NCBI GenBank assembly: GCA_045534445.1
Contig: JAZSJQ010000036.1
Coordinates: 1-30,928 of the forward strand
DNA: 30,928 bases
Reading direction: 5' to 3'
From: JAISGQ01 sp045534445
GTDB taxonomy: Bacteria > Bacillota > Clostridia > Oscillospirales > Acutalibacteraceae
In this document: piece by piece, positions 22,503-30,767 of the stretch
How positions within the stretch are numbered: position 1 is the first letter of the stretch
How the letters are laid out: the number at the start of each line of letters is the position of its first letter
Made by a program: the position numbers and the translations under genes
The notes under the pieces: model-generated
What the model saw: the letters and a program-made list of their open reading frames with translations, nothing else
What the model was told of the DNA's origin: nothing
The model's database searches: none

Positions 22503-23208
22503 GGCTAAGCTCCTCCGCAACGATTGCTTCTGCAAGACGGAGGTCAAATGGGGTAGTTATCTTCATGTTGTATGTATCCCCCTTGACCATTCTGACAGTA
22601 CGGCCTGCCAGAACAAATATCTTGCAGGCGTCGGTGAGTGTTTTTTTCTGTTCGTCACTCAGTGCATGGAAATCCTCTTCAAAAAAGCTGATACGGAAGG
22701 ATTGGGGAGTCTGACTGTTGTAAAGCTCATCACGAACAGGTATTTCATCAAGCTTCATGCCGTCGGAAGAACGTATGATGGTATCTGTTGCAGGGATAAC
22801 GGTATCGGTAGCGCCGTATTCAAATGCGGCATCGATATTTTCATCGATGATTCTTGCCGAAACGAAGGGACGTACTGCGTCATGAGTGACAAGAATACTG
22901 TCGGGAGAGGGATCGCTCTTTCTGATTTCGTTTATGACATTTATAATACTGCCATTGCGATCGCTGCCGCCTTCAATAACAGTAACTCGGTCAGAATCGC
23001 CGATCTCTTTGCGGAGGATATCAGTCATGTGAGAAACATAGTCCTTTACAACAGCGACGTAGATATGATCGAAACGCCCACACATAAGGAATTTCACAAT
23101 AGTATGGATAATAATGGGTTTTCCGGCGACAGAAAGAAACTGTTTGGGCATATCTGTAATGCCCATTCTGCTGCCAACACCGCCGGCAAGAATACCTGCA
23201 TAAATCAT
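22495..23208 (-). CDS. tarI: Ribitol-5-phosphate cytidylyltransferase (TarI/IspD family)
   Basis: A 237-aa enzyme that activates a polyol phosphate with CTP. The IspD-type CTP-binding loop is GGVGSRMG (9-16), with the active-site motif THDAVRPFV and the segment YNSQTPQSFR. The pairing with the TarJ-type reductase directly downstream (8-nt overlap) identifies it as TarI rather than the isoprenoid enzyme IspD. GAGGAG precedes the ATG, 6 nt after the acyltransferase stop. Second IspD-like gene of the window: see 29331-30032. Confidence 0.85.
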   Translation of the reverse strand: MIYAGILAGGVGSRMGITDMPKQFLSVAGKPIIIHTIVKFLMCGRFDHIYVAVVKDYVSHMTDILRKEIGDSDRVTVIEGGSDRNGSIINVINEIRKSDPSPDSILVTHDAVRPFVSARIIDENIDAAFEYGATDTVIPATDTIIRSSDGMKLDEIPVRDELYNSQTPQSFRISFFEEDFHALSDEQKKTLTDACKIFVLAGRTVRMVKGDTYNMKITTPFDLRLAEAIVAEELSHD

Positions 23209-23213
23209 ATTAA

Positions 23214-24281
23214 TTACTCCTCGTTTTTAAGCAAAGGTTTGATTTTAATTGACTGCAGCAAATCAAAGGGATAGGAGAAAATTCTGAAAGAAAGAATAAC
23301 AGCGGTTAATATTGCAATGCCGATCATAATGAACATTCCGGGCAGAGAGTTAAGATGCTCCCACAGTCCAAGCTGTAGGTTTGCAAGATGGATAAACAGG
23401 TGGGTGATATAAACCTGTAGAGTTCTTGAGCCGAAACGGGTGAATATACACCAGCATCTGGGAACAAATGAAATAAAAGCAGTAAACAGAAGTACAGAAC
23501 AGATATAGCTGAAAAGGCGTGCACACCACCAGAGGTACACAGGCACATTTTCAAGTGCAACAAGGCTCCAGTAATTTACTTTTTAACCCGGAAGCTGACC
23601 AACATCGTAGGGGAGCAGGAAATAGAAGAAGACAAGCACTGCGAGGGAGCCGAGCGCAGAAATGATCCTGATTCTGGTATTAAAGACCTTCATCAGTGTA
23701 TCCTTCCTGATGTAGTAACCTGCAAGGAAGAAGGGGAAATGGGAAATTGCCCGTGAGAGTGAGACGAGATGTCCTGCTCTGTAATCATATCCAATAAGAA
23801 GACCGCAGATAACAGCAAAAGTAAAGATGTACGAAGGCTTTAATCTGTCAATCAGAGGGAGCACCAGGCACCAGAGAATAAGGCACTGAAGATACCAGAG
23901 TCCCGACTGTGCTTCAAAAATACTGAACATATCGTCAGAGTCGAAAAAAATCTTCGGAAGATACATCAATATCTGAGCACTCAGATACAGTACGGTATAG
24001 TTGAAAATACGCTGGATATTGATTGAGCCGTTTTTGATGTAGTTCCTTGAAAAATAGCCTGAAATAAAAATCATGCCGGGCATATGAAGAGTGTTAATAA
24101 CGCGCCAGAGATATTTTGCGGCAGGAATATAGGGCATCATTGGCTCAATGAAATGACCGATAACTACAAGTACGATAAGCAGAAACTTTGCATTGTCAAA
24201 GAAGTAGTCGCGTCCTTTTTCATCGCTATATTCACCGCGACGGAAAAGTGGGTTTGTCTGCTGAACAGCAGAAGCTGACAT
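23214..24281 (-). pseudogene. Acyltransferase (NolL/COG3594-like) with internal stop
   Basis: O-acetylase-type integral membrane acyltransferase, homologous along its whole length to its neighbour (24479-25555). Start ATG at 24281 with AAGGAGG 8 nt upstream. Residues 1-232 (NPLFRRGEYSDEKGRDYFFDNAKF, VVIGHF, SGYFSRNYI) are followed by TAA at 23583-23585. The same frame then continues KVNYWSLVALENVPVYLWW to its proper end at 23214. It is therefore a nonsense change and not a frameshift. If read through, it would give about 355 aa, like the 358-aa paralogue. It belongs upstream of tarI. Confidence 0.85.
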
Positions 24282-24306
24282 AATTAATTCCTCCTTGTGA
24301 AACAAA

Positions 24307-24337
24307 ACCGGACAGCTTTCAGGGAAAACTGCCCGAC
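24307..24337 (-). promoter_or_regulatory. Leader hairpin of the acyltransferase at 23214-24281
   Basis: On the minus strand GTCGGGCAGTT (24327-24337) pairs with AGCTGTCCGGT (24307-24317), 11 bp including several G-U pairs. It is followed by TTTTGTTTC and then the ribosome site. A similar hairpin precedes the paralogue. Confidence 0.5.
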
Positions 24338-24440
24338 TTATAAGAGTCCTGAAAAACGTTGATAAAGCAGTAAGTTGGAGAAAACGCAAATGGTATGATA
24401 AAGCAAAATTTAAAGTTTAAAACAGAGACAAATAAATTAT

Positions 24441-24474
24441 ATACCCAGCCTTAAATCGTGTCAAGGCTGGGTAT
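24441..24474 (-). terminator. Terminator after the intact acyltransferase
   Basis: A 12-bp perfect stem (24441-24452 with 24463-24474), 10-nt loop, then an A/T-rich tail on the minus strand. The 160 nt between it and the next acyltransferase must contain that gene's promoter, but I could not fix its position. Confidence 0.8.
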
Positions 24475-24478
24475 TGGA

Positions 24479-25555
24479 CTATGTTTGGCTATCTGGTTTT
24501 AGCAGTGGCTTGATTTTTATGGACTGAAGCCAGATAAAGGGATATGAGAACAGTTTGAGAGAAAGGATTATTGTAATGACAATAGAAATCCCAATCAATA
24601 TGAAGGCACCGGCATTGGAATTAAAAGGTTCCCACCAGCTATTATATTTTGAAAATGCATAAGTTATGTATAGATGCAGAATGTATACCTGAAGTGTCCT
24701 TGATCCAAAACGCGTAAAAATATTCCAACATCTGGGAACAAAGACAAGAAAAGAAAAACAAAGCAATAAGGAGCAGATATATGCAAAGAGTCTGGCAGTC
24801 CACCAAAGAGGAATAGGAATACTTTGTAAAAAACCGAGATTCCAGTAATTGATTCTTCCGGTAAACAATGTTCCGAAACCATAAGGCAAAGTAAAATAAC
24901 ATGCAGCAAGTCCAATAATGAGAGTAACTGAAGCTATAATTTTTGCCTTATTTGTAAAAAGTTTTTGTACAGTTTCTTTGTTGGTATAATAGCCTATAAG
25001 AAAATATGGCAGGTAAGTAATTGAGCGAGATATGGAGATAAGATGTCCGGCATTGGTGTCATAACCAATCAGTAGACCGAAAACTATTGAGCCGATAAGT
25101 GCATACTTTGGCTTGATTCTATCAATCAAAGGAAGAACCAGGCACCAGATAATAAGGCACTGCAAGTACCATAAACCGGTTTTAGGTAATAATACAGTCG
25201 GAGATTTTACACCGCCAAGGATAATGGTATAAGCAGTGAATGCCGCTTGAGCAACAAGGAAAAGTATAGTATAGGTAAAAGGACGATTGACATTTATTAT
25301 GCCATTGTTTATATACTTTTTAGAGAAATAGCCTGAAATAATTATCATGCAAGGCATATGAAGAACGTTAAATACTCGCCCAATGTATAATGCAGAAAAT
25401 ATTGTAGACTGCAAAGGCTCAAGAAAATGACCGATTACAACCATCATGATGAGCAGAAACTTTGCATTGTCAAAGAAATAGTCACGACCTTTTTCGTCGG
25501 TATATTCACCCTTATGAAACAGAGGATTGTTTCTTTTGACTGTATTTTCTGACAT
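24479..25555 (-). CDS. Membrane acyltransferase (NolL/COG3594-like)
   Basis: A 358-aa protein with about 10 membrane helices. The family segment DYFFDNAKFLLIMMVVIGHF carries the conserved histidine (about residue 43). HMPCMIIISGYFSK and GLWYLQCLIIWCLVLPLIDR are also seen, and the end SFKLFSYP-like part matches its paralogue. Related enzymes transfer acetyl or other acyl groups to sugars of surface polysaccharides. The start has AGGAGG 6 nt upstream. It is intact, while the tandem copy downstream is interrupted. The pair arose by duplication together with the leader hairpin. Confidence 0.85.
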   Translation of the reverse strand: MSENTVKRNNPLFHKGEYTDEKGRDYFFDNAKFLLIMMVVIGHFLEPLQSTIFSALYIGRVFNVLHMPCMIIISGYFSKKYINNGIINVNRPFTYTILFLVAQAAFTAYTIILGGVKSPTVLLPKTGLWYLQCLIIWCLVLPLIDRIKPKYALIGSIVFGLLIGYDTNAGHLISISRSITYLPYFLIGYYTNKETVQKLFTNKAKIIASVTLIIGLAACYFTLPYGFGTLFTGRINYWNLGFLQSIPIPLWWTARLFAYICSLLLCFSFLVFVPRCWNIFTRFGSRTLQVYILHLYITYAFSKYNSWWEPFNSNAGAFILIGISIVITIILSLKLFSYPFIWLQSIKIKPLLKPDSQT

Positions 25556-25579
25556 GACAAAACCTCCTGAAAAATGAAA

Positions 25580-25613
25580 TGTCGGATAGCTATATAATTA
25601 AGACTGCCCGACA
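25580..25613 (-). promoter_or_regulatory. Hairpin between licD-fusion and acyltransferase
   Basis: On the minus strand TGTCGGGCAGT (25603-25613) pairs with AGCTATCCGACA (25580-25591) with one mismatch, then TTTCATTTTT and the AGGAGG ribosome site. It could be the terminator of the upstream operon, but its sequence matches the leader hairpin of the second acyltransferase, so a leader role is equally possible. Confidence 0.5.
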
Positions 25614-25625
25614 TAGCACGCAATT

Positions 25626-27566
25626 CTATTTTTTTATCGGGATCTCGTAAAGCTCACCACGAAGATCGATCTTCGGAATAAGACCTTTGTATTCGTCTGA
25701 ATAGAGGTACTCACCGAAATCAAGCCGCCTGAAGTTGTGCCCCGAAATTCTTGAGGACACAGGAGGGAGAGACATATGATTCTTTCCGTAGAAATGGGTG
25801 AGGTATTTTTCGTAATTCTTCGGGATGGGAAGCTGAACGCCGAGAAAATCGGTGTAAATGACTTCATCCACGCACTCAAGAGGAAGTGCGCCCTTGTTGA
25901 TATTGAGACCGACTGTGTCTATAACATACTTTGATTTTTTGGTGCGGCGATATTTGCCTGCAGTTCCGTTGAGCAGCTTCAGAAGCAGTTTCATGGGAAC
26001 AAGCTTTAAGAAGGGATAAAGAATTTTGGAAATCTTGCCATATCTGCCGGGGCGAGGACCGTTTGTCCACTTGGTGCTTATCATTAGGCAATACGCCTGA
26101 ACAGCCATGATATGGAACTTCTGCCAAAGCTTTTTATTTGATGTAATATCATAAATAAAAATGTCGATGAATACACCGTCGGGATTCTGGAAATTGGCAA
26201 AATACGGAGTTGTATAGTAGCTTTCGCGAACTCTGATCTTATCTATCCAGTAATTACTTCCGCTTTCATTGCCGGGGTGGGAAAAGATATATTTGTCGGG
26301 CAGCTCAGAATCAAGAACTTTACAAAGCTTTTTATAATCTTCGCGGAGCATACCGATATCAAAATCATCGTCCCAGGGAATAACATCGTGATGTCTGACA
26401 GCGCCGAGAAGAGTGCCTGCGGCGATAAAATACTGAATATCGTGCTTGCGGCATATCTCATCAAAGGTTCTGAGCATTTCAATGTTGACAGCCTTCATTC
26501 GGGGCAGTCTGCCGTTGTAGACTTCAAGAAGACGTCCCATATCATATTCAGTATCGAGACGGATGCAGGTGAGACGATACATGATCTCATCAAGAGTGAT
26601 AGACGGAGACCATGCAATATTGCCCTCATACATACTTATGTATTTAAGCTGATCAAGACCTGTGTGAGAAGTGTGCTCGATGGAACTGCGCCGGCAGTCC
26701 AGTCTGAAGCGATCGGGGAAAGCCTTTGCCAGAGCCATTTTCATATCTGCCGCACAGACATTCATGGCTGATATGCTGTAAATATGACCGTTTCTGCTGA
26801 CTCGTGTTCCGTGCAGAATGGAGGAATATACATCGCGGATATAGGTGCAGCCGAAATATGCATTGTAATCATAGTCGGTTATGCAGACAACCCCGTTTTG
26901 TACAGCTTCATCAACAATTTTTGCAGGGTCAATGCCTTCAAAGGACATTGAAACACAATCGGGAGCGATTATATTATCGCACATATACAGGACAATATTT
27001 CGTCCCTTTTCACGGCAAAGATTGCGGCAGAGGTCGATGATCCCCTGAGCAAAGGCAGCGTGTGGATTATCCTGATGAGATGCAAGATAGCAAAGATATT
27101 CTCTTTCAGCAAGTTTTGTGATTCCGCCCTCAAGGCTCTGAGGCATGGGAACCGTGATACATACCGCACACTGAGCATTTTTATATGCTGCCGAGCGGTT
27201 TATATAGGTACAGAGAGCTTCGAGGTAACCTTCCGCGTTGCTTTTGTCAGAGTACTTTTCATTCAGAGTATCCGCGAAGGCGACGAAAAGTGCAGAATCC
27301 TTCTTTTTGCCCGGAGTAGAAAAAGAAGATACTTCCTCCGGCAAAACCTCTGCGCTTGTAGTATCCATCGTGCCTTGCTTAGGCTTTACGCCGCAGAAGG
27401 CGCGGGGGGCGGAGGCGAAAACAGCACTGCCGTCAGTCATGACAAAGCAATGCTTTTTATAGGGATTGGTTAACTTTTTTTCTTTTACAAATGACGAATA
27501 CTCAACCGCTAAAGCGGTATATTCATCGGTAATAAGTTCGTGCAACAAAAAACCACCTGCAATCAT
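25626..27566 (-). CDS. Degenerate SDR domain fused to LicD phosphotransferase
   Basis: A 646-aa protein. Residues about 90-335 align with the neighbouring SDR epimerase (TYIRDV for SYCYISDA, GHIYSISA for AYNVAN, GNIAWSPSITLDE for GWSGVYNMAEG). The GxxGxxG motif is absent and the Tyr-x-x-x-Lys pair is replaced (NPHAA in place of YPESK), so it is probably inactive as an oxidoreductase. Residues about 355-646 are a LicD domain with the signature GTLLGAVRHHDVIPWDDD (384-401). LicD enzymes and the related animal FKRP/FKTN transfer alcohol or ribitol phosphates from CDP donors. The ATG at 27566 overlaps the AraD stop (ATGA). A TTG at 27545 with AGGTGG 7 nt upstream is an alternative start, giving MHELITDEY. 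Confidence 0.85.
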   Translation of the reverse strand: MIAGGFLLHELITDEYTALAVEYSSFVKEKKLTNPYKKHCFVMTDGSAVFASAPRAFCGVKPKQGTMDTTSAEVLPEEVSSFSTPGKKKDSALFVAFADTLNEKYSDKSNAEGYLEALCTYINRSAAYKNAQCAVCITVPMPQSLEGGITKLAEREYLCYLASHQDNPHAAFAQGIIDLCRNLCREKGRNIVLYMCDNIIAPDCVSMSFEGIDPAKIVDEAVQNGVVCITDYDYNAYFGCTYIRDVYSSILHGTRVSRNGHIYSISAMNVCAADMKMALAKAFPDRFRLDCRRSSIEHTSHTGLDQLKYISMYEGNIAWSPSITLDEIMYRLTCIRLDTEYDMGRLLEVYNGRLPRMKAVNIEMLRTFDEICRKHDIQYFIAAGTLLGAVRHHDVIPWDDDFDIGMLREDYKKLCKVLDSELPDKYIFSHPGNESGSNYWIDKIRVRESYYTTPYFANFQNPDGVFIDIFIYDITSNKKLWQKFHIMAVQAYCLMISTKWTNGPRPGRYGKISKILYPFLKLVPMKLLLKLLNGTAGKYRRTKKSKYVIDTVGLNINKGALPLECVDEVIYTDFLGVQLPIPKNYEKYLTHFYGKNHMSLPPVSSRISGHNFRRLDFGEYLYSDEYKGLIPKIDLRGELYEIPIKK

Positions 27567-28261
27567 TTATCGGAGCTTACCTGTCCGTAATAAGCATTTT
27601 TTCCGTGCTTGCGGAGATAATGCTTGTCGAGAAGATACTGCTTTATCTCGCTGTCGGGATTAAGAGTCATGGATATATAAGCCATCTTGGCAACCTGCTC
27701 GAGAACAACGGCATGATAGACAGATGCAGCCGCATTCTTTCCGAAGGAGAATGGGCCGTGATTTTTAACGAGGATTCCGGGCACAGCAATAGGGTCGATA
27801 TCCTTCAGGGCATCGACAATAACCAAACCGGTATTTTTCTCGTAGTCAGTGTTGACCTCGTCCTCGGTCAGCTCACGGGCGCAGGGAATATCCCCATAGA
27901 AATAGTCGGCATGGGTAGTGCCGAGAGCAGGGATTGGAAGACCTGCCTGAGCAAAGCCGCAGGCAAAGGTTGAATGGGTATGAGTAACGCCGCCTACGGA
28001 AGGAAAGCTTTTATATATCTCAAGGTGGGTAGGAGTATCAGAGGAAGGACGGAGACTGCCCTCAACAACATTACCGTCGAGGTCTACGACTACCATATCC
28101 TCGGGCTTCATATTGTCGTAGTCAACGCCGCTGGGCTTTATGACTACAAGACCGCTTTCTCTGTCGATTCCGCTGACATTGCCCCAGGTGTAAATAACAA
28201 CACCCTTTGCAACAAGGTCAAGATTAGCCTCACAAACGGATTTTTTCAGTGCTTCAAGCAT
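27563..28261 (-). CDS. L-ribulose-5-phosphate 4-epimerase family protein
   Basis: A 232-aa class II aldolase/AraD-fold enzyme. GNVSG (27-31), KPSGV (42-46) and SSDTPTHLEIY are substrate phosphate-binding elements, HTHST (94-98) carries two zinc histidines, and KNHGPF carries the third. Overall closest to AraD/UlaF. Classical role: interconversion of L-ribulose-5-phosphate and D-xylulose-5-phosphate. Within this cluster it may supply a pentulose phosphate for CDP activation. It lies 12 nt after the SDR gene and overlaps the licD fusion by 4 nt. No arabinose-use genes are near. Confidence 0.87.
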   Translation of the reverse strand: MLEALKKSVCEANLDLVAKGVVIYTWGNVSGIDRESGLVVIKPSGVDYDNMKPEDMVVVDLDGNVVEGSLRPSSDTPTHLEIYKSFPSVGGVTHTHSTFACGFAQAGLPIPALGTTHADYFYGDIPCARELTEDEVNTDYEKNTGLVIVDALKDIDPIAVPGILVKNHGPFSFGKNAAASVYHAVVLEQVAKMAYISMTLNPDSEIKQYLLDKHYLRKHGKNAYYGQVSSDK

Positions 28262-28273
28262 TATTACTCACCC

Positions 28274-29305
28274 TTAGTCTTTAAGTATGCTGACAGTACG
28301 GGCAAAGCCTTCTGCCATATTGTAAACACCACTCCATCCCAGAGAGATAAGCGCACTTTCGTCAAGTACGGCATTCTGGGGCTTGGAGGAGCCGATGCGT
28401 TCAAGTTCATCGGGAAGGTCGAAAACGACCTCAGTATTTGTCTGATCTGCTGCAAGCTGAGCCATTTCGCAGATAGTGGTGGTGGAAAGCCTGTTTGCAA
28501 CATTATAAGCGCTGCCGCTTTCGCCCTTTGCCAGAATGCAGAAAATACCTGCAACGGCATCGGAGATATAGCAATAGGAGCGAAGCTGCTCGCCCTTGCT
28601 TTTGAGTACAATGTTTTCGCCTGCAATAGCCTTGTTTATGAACTGAGCTATTACCTTGTTGTCCTCCTTTGTCATGGAAGGACCGTAGATATAGCCCATT
28701 CTTGCTATCACAGCATCAACACCGTACTGGGAAGCATAGCTTCTGCAAAGAAGCTCGGATGTACGCTTGCTTTCGGGATATCCGGAGCGTATCTGGTTGA
28801 AATCAACAAGCCCGTACTGCTCCTCAGAGAAGCTGTAGGCATCTGGAATTGAACCGTAGACCTCCATGGTGGAGGTAAACAGTACACGGGTGCCCTTGTG
28901 AGCACGGGCATAATTGAGTACATTTGTGGTGCCCATGATATTTGTCTGAATGGTTTCAACAGGATAAAGAGCATAGGTTCTGGGGGCTGCATTGCTTGCA
29001 GCATGAATGATGAAATCATATTTTTCATCGCCCAGAGGCTTGCAGATATCATGAGCAATGAGAGTGACATTATGAATATCGGTGCAGTAGGAAAAGCGTT
29101 CCTGAAGCTTTTCGAGTCTGCGGCTCATTGCGTAAATCCTGATGTTGGCACCATATTTCTCATTTCTCAGTGCCAGAGCATCGACAATAAACGAACCGAT
29201 AAGCCCTGAGGCACCGGTGATGAGTATTGAAGAATAATCCAAAGAGGCAAATGCAGCGGCTTTTTCAAGGTCTTCAAGATACAGTGGATTGCGCACATTA
29301 AGCAT
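28274..29305 (-). CDS. NAD-dependent epimerase/dehydratase (extended SDR)
   Basis: A 343-aa protein. NAD motif GASGLIG (31-37) after a 25-residue N-terminal extension, HAASNAAP, STMEVYG, and catalytic Tyr/Lys in YPESKR. Full-length relative of GalE/UDP-glucuronate decarboxylase-type enzymes; the substrate is not evident. As a CDP- or NDP-sugar modifying enzyme it fits the flanking cytidylyltransferase (25 nt upstream) and AraD (12 nt downstream). It is the catalytic counterpart of the degenerate SDR half of the LicD fusion. Confidence 0.88.
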   Translation of the reverse strand: MLNVRNPLYLEDLEKAAAFASLDYSSILITGASGLIGSFIVDALALRNEKYGANIRIYAMSRRLEKLQERFSYCTDIHNVTLIAHDICKPLGDEKYDFIIHAASNAAPRTYALYPVETIQTNIMGTTNVLNYARAHKGTRVLFTSTMEVYGSIPDAYSFSEEQYGLVDFNQIRSGYPESKRTSELLCRSYASQYGVDAVIARMGYIYGPSMTKEDNKVIAQFINKAIAGENIVLKSKGEQLRSYCYISDAVAGIFCILAKGESGSAYNVANRLSTTTICEMAQLAADQTNTEVVFDLPDELERIGSSKPQNAVLDESALISLGWSGVYNMAEGFARTVSILKD

Positions 29306-29330
29306 ATCGGTTCACACCTTTGATAAAATA

Positions 29331-30032
29331 TTACTGTTTGCTGCCTGCATCAAGATAGGCCTCAAGCAGGTCGATATCTTCCTTAGAAGTGATCTTGAAG
29401 TTTGTTCCGTCACCGAGAACAAAGTGTACTTCCTCGCCAAGCTCTACAAGCAGGGTGCAGGTGGCTACAGTATCGGTGAAGCCCTTGGCGATAGCTTCCT
29501 CGTGAGCCCAGATGAACTTTGAAAGTCTGAGACTCTGAGGAGTCTGAGTGCGCCATACGAGCTTGCGGTCAACTACCTTGGAGGACTTCTCACTATCCTC
29601 AGAATAAAGCAGAGCTTCGGTAGTGGGGATAACGGTTATGGCAGTACCATTCTGGACGACGCCTGCAATGTTTGCGTTGATAATGTCATCAGTAACAAGA
29701 GGACGCACTGCATCGTGGATTACGATGACGTCATTGGGATCACAGTTTTCCTTGAGGAGAAGCATACCGTTTCTCAGAGAATGGAAACCGGAATCGCCGC
29801 CCTTGGTGATCCATTTCAGCTTATCGATACCATATTTATTTGCATAGGTCATGAGAATGTCTTCCCAGCCTTCAAGACAAACAACAGCAATAGCATCTAT
29901 GCTTTCGTTTTTCTGGAAAGCTTCAAGGGTATATACGATGATAGGCTTACCTTTTACAGATATAAACTGCTTGGGGGTATCCATTTTCATTCTTGCGCCG
30001 ACTCCGCCGGCAATAATAAGTGCAACATTCAT
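29331..30032 (-). CDS. IspD-family cytidylyltransferase (second copy)
   Basis: A 233-aa enzyme with the CTP-binding loop GGVGARM (9-15), DTPKQF, IHDAVRPLV and WRTQTPQSL, and FKITSKEDIDLLEAYL at the C-terminus. It differs clearly from the tarI gene of the same window, so it is not a recent duplicate. IspD itself (methylerythritol cytidylyltransferase) is possible. The position as first gene of an operon with SDR, AraD-like and LicD proteins makes a CDP-polyol or CDP-sugar role more likely. GGAGG lies 8-9 nt before the ATG, and a promoter is 50-80 nt upstream. Confidence 0.82.
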   Translation of the reverse strand: MNVALIIAGGVGARMKMDTPKQFISVKGKPIIVYTLEAFQKNESIDAIAVVCLEGWEDILMTYANKYGIDKLKWITKGGDSGFHSLRNGMLLLKENCDPNDVIVIHDAVRPLVTDDIINANIAGVVQNGTAITVIPTTEALLYSEDSEKSSKVVDRKLVWRTQTPQSLRLSKFIWAHEEAIAKGFTDTVATCTLLVELGEEVHFVLGDGTNFKITSKEDIDLLEAYLDAGSKQ

Positions 30033-30082
30033 TTGATTTATCCTCCGTTGTTTGCAACATAAATATTGCGTTTTACTACATA

Positions 30083-30111
30083 ATGTTACACTAATTTTTC
30101 TGCTATGTCAA
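30083..30111 (-). promoter_or_regulatory. Promoter of the cytidylyltransferase-licD operon
   Basis: A consensus TTGACA (30106-30111), 17 nt, TAACAT (30083-30088) on the minus strand. The leader is about 45 nt and contains a small GTTG/CAAC hairpin. Confidence 0.6.
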
Positions 30112-30287
30112 TGAAGTAGCTGTAAATAATAATAAATGAGTTATTGTCTGGTTGCTACAAAATATTGTTGCGTAACTTGACAGTGATTTGGTGGTGTTCA
30201 ATACAAAAAACAGAGAAAACGAAAAACAAATAATACGGAATAAAATGCAGGACAATATGTGCATCAAAAATTTCATAATCTTGTCAG

Positions 30288-30316
30288 TCATACTCCGTAC
30301 ATAGATAAGCATAATA
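30288..30316 (+). promoter_or_regulatory. Putative sigma-G/F promoter of ssp
   Basis: TCATA (30288-30292) is 4 of 5 of GHATR. It is followed by 17 nt and CATAATA (30310-30316), a full match to the -10 pattern CATWMTA. The ATG is about 50 nt downstream. Forespore control is what the gene type predicts. Confidence 0.45.
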
Positions 30317-30367
30317 TAATTGCAAACGCAAATAAAATGACGATTTAATCAAGGAGTGTAAAATATT

Positions 30368-30628
30368 ATGGCAAGAAACAATAATCAGGTAATGGTTCCC
30401 GAAGCACGCGAGGCTCTCAACCGCTTTAAGATGGAGGCTGCTAACGAGGTTGGCGTAAACCTCAAGGAAGGCTACAACGGTCACCTCACCAGCCGCGAAG
30501 CAGGTTCTGTCGGCGGTCAGATGGTCAATAATGTATGTCCCGTACGAACTGCGAAATACACCCGTGCAGACCGCACTGCCGTGGGGCATGAAACAGAAGT
30601 AAGCTACATAGCTTCGTTCACGACATAG
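30368..30628 (+). CDS. Alpha/beta small acid-soluble spore protein, odd C-terminus
   Basis: A DNA-binding spore protein that coats forespore DNA. Residues 1-52 are a textbook alpha/beta SASP: VPEAREALNRFKMEAANEV includes the germination-protease cut region, then GVNLKEGYNGHLTSREAG and SVGGQMV. Family members then normally continue K-(K/R)-M-I-E and end at 60-75 aa. Here the reading continues NNVCPVRTAKYTRADRTAV to a total of 86 aa, unrelated to the family. AAGGAG lies 9-10 nt before the ATG. The C-terminal DNA-contact helix may therefore be altered or lost. Confidence 0.85.
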   Translation: MARNNNQVMVPEAREALNRFKMEAANEVGVNLKEGYNGHLTSREAGSVGGQMVNNVCPVRTAKYTRADRTAVGHETEVSYIASFTT

Positions 30629-30688
30629 AGCGTTCGGTGAACAGCAGCGCCGCAATAGAGAAAATGCTCGTTCGGGCAGAAAAACTGC

Positions 30689-30717
30689 ACAGCCGCCTCC
30701 GTGATGGAGACGGCTGT
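30689..30717 (+). terminator. Terminator downstream of ssp
   Basis: A 12-bp stem (30689-30700 with 30706-30717, one mismatch), 5-nt loop, then TTTTCTG. It also serves the convergent EamA gene weakly. Confidence 0.7.
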
Positions 30718-30767
30718 TTTCTGTCAGGCATATGAATTGGGAGTTGTTGCTCCGGCAAACTGGAATT

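Noticed and set aside
27974..28852. 292-codon + frame antisense to the AraD and SDR genes
   Set aside because: Both minus-strand genes have intact motifs and operon spacing; the + frame has neither.
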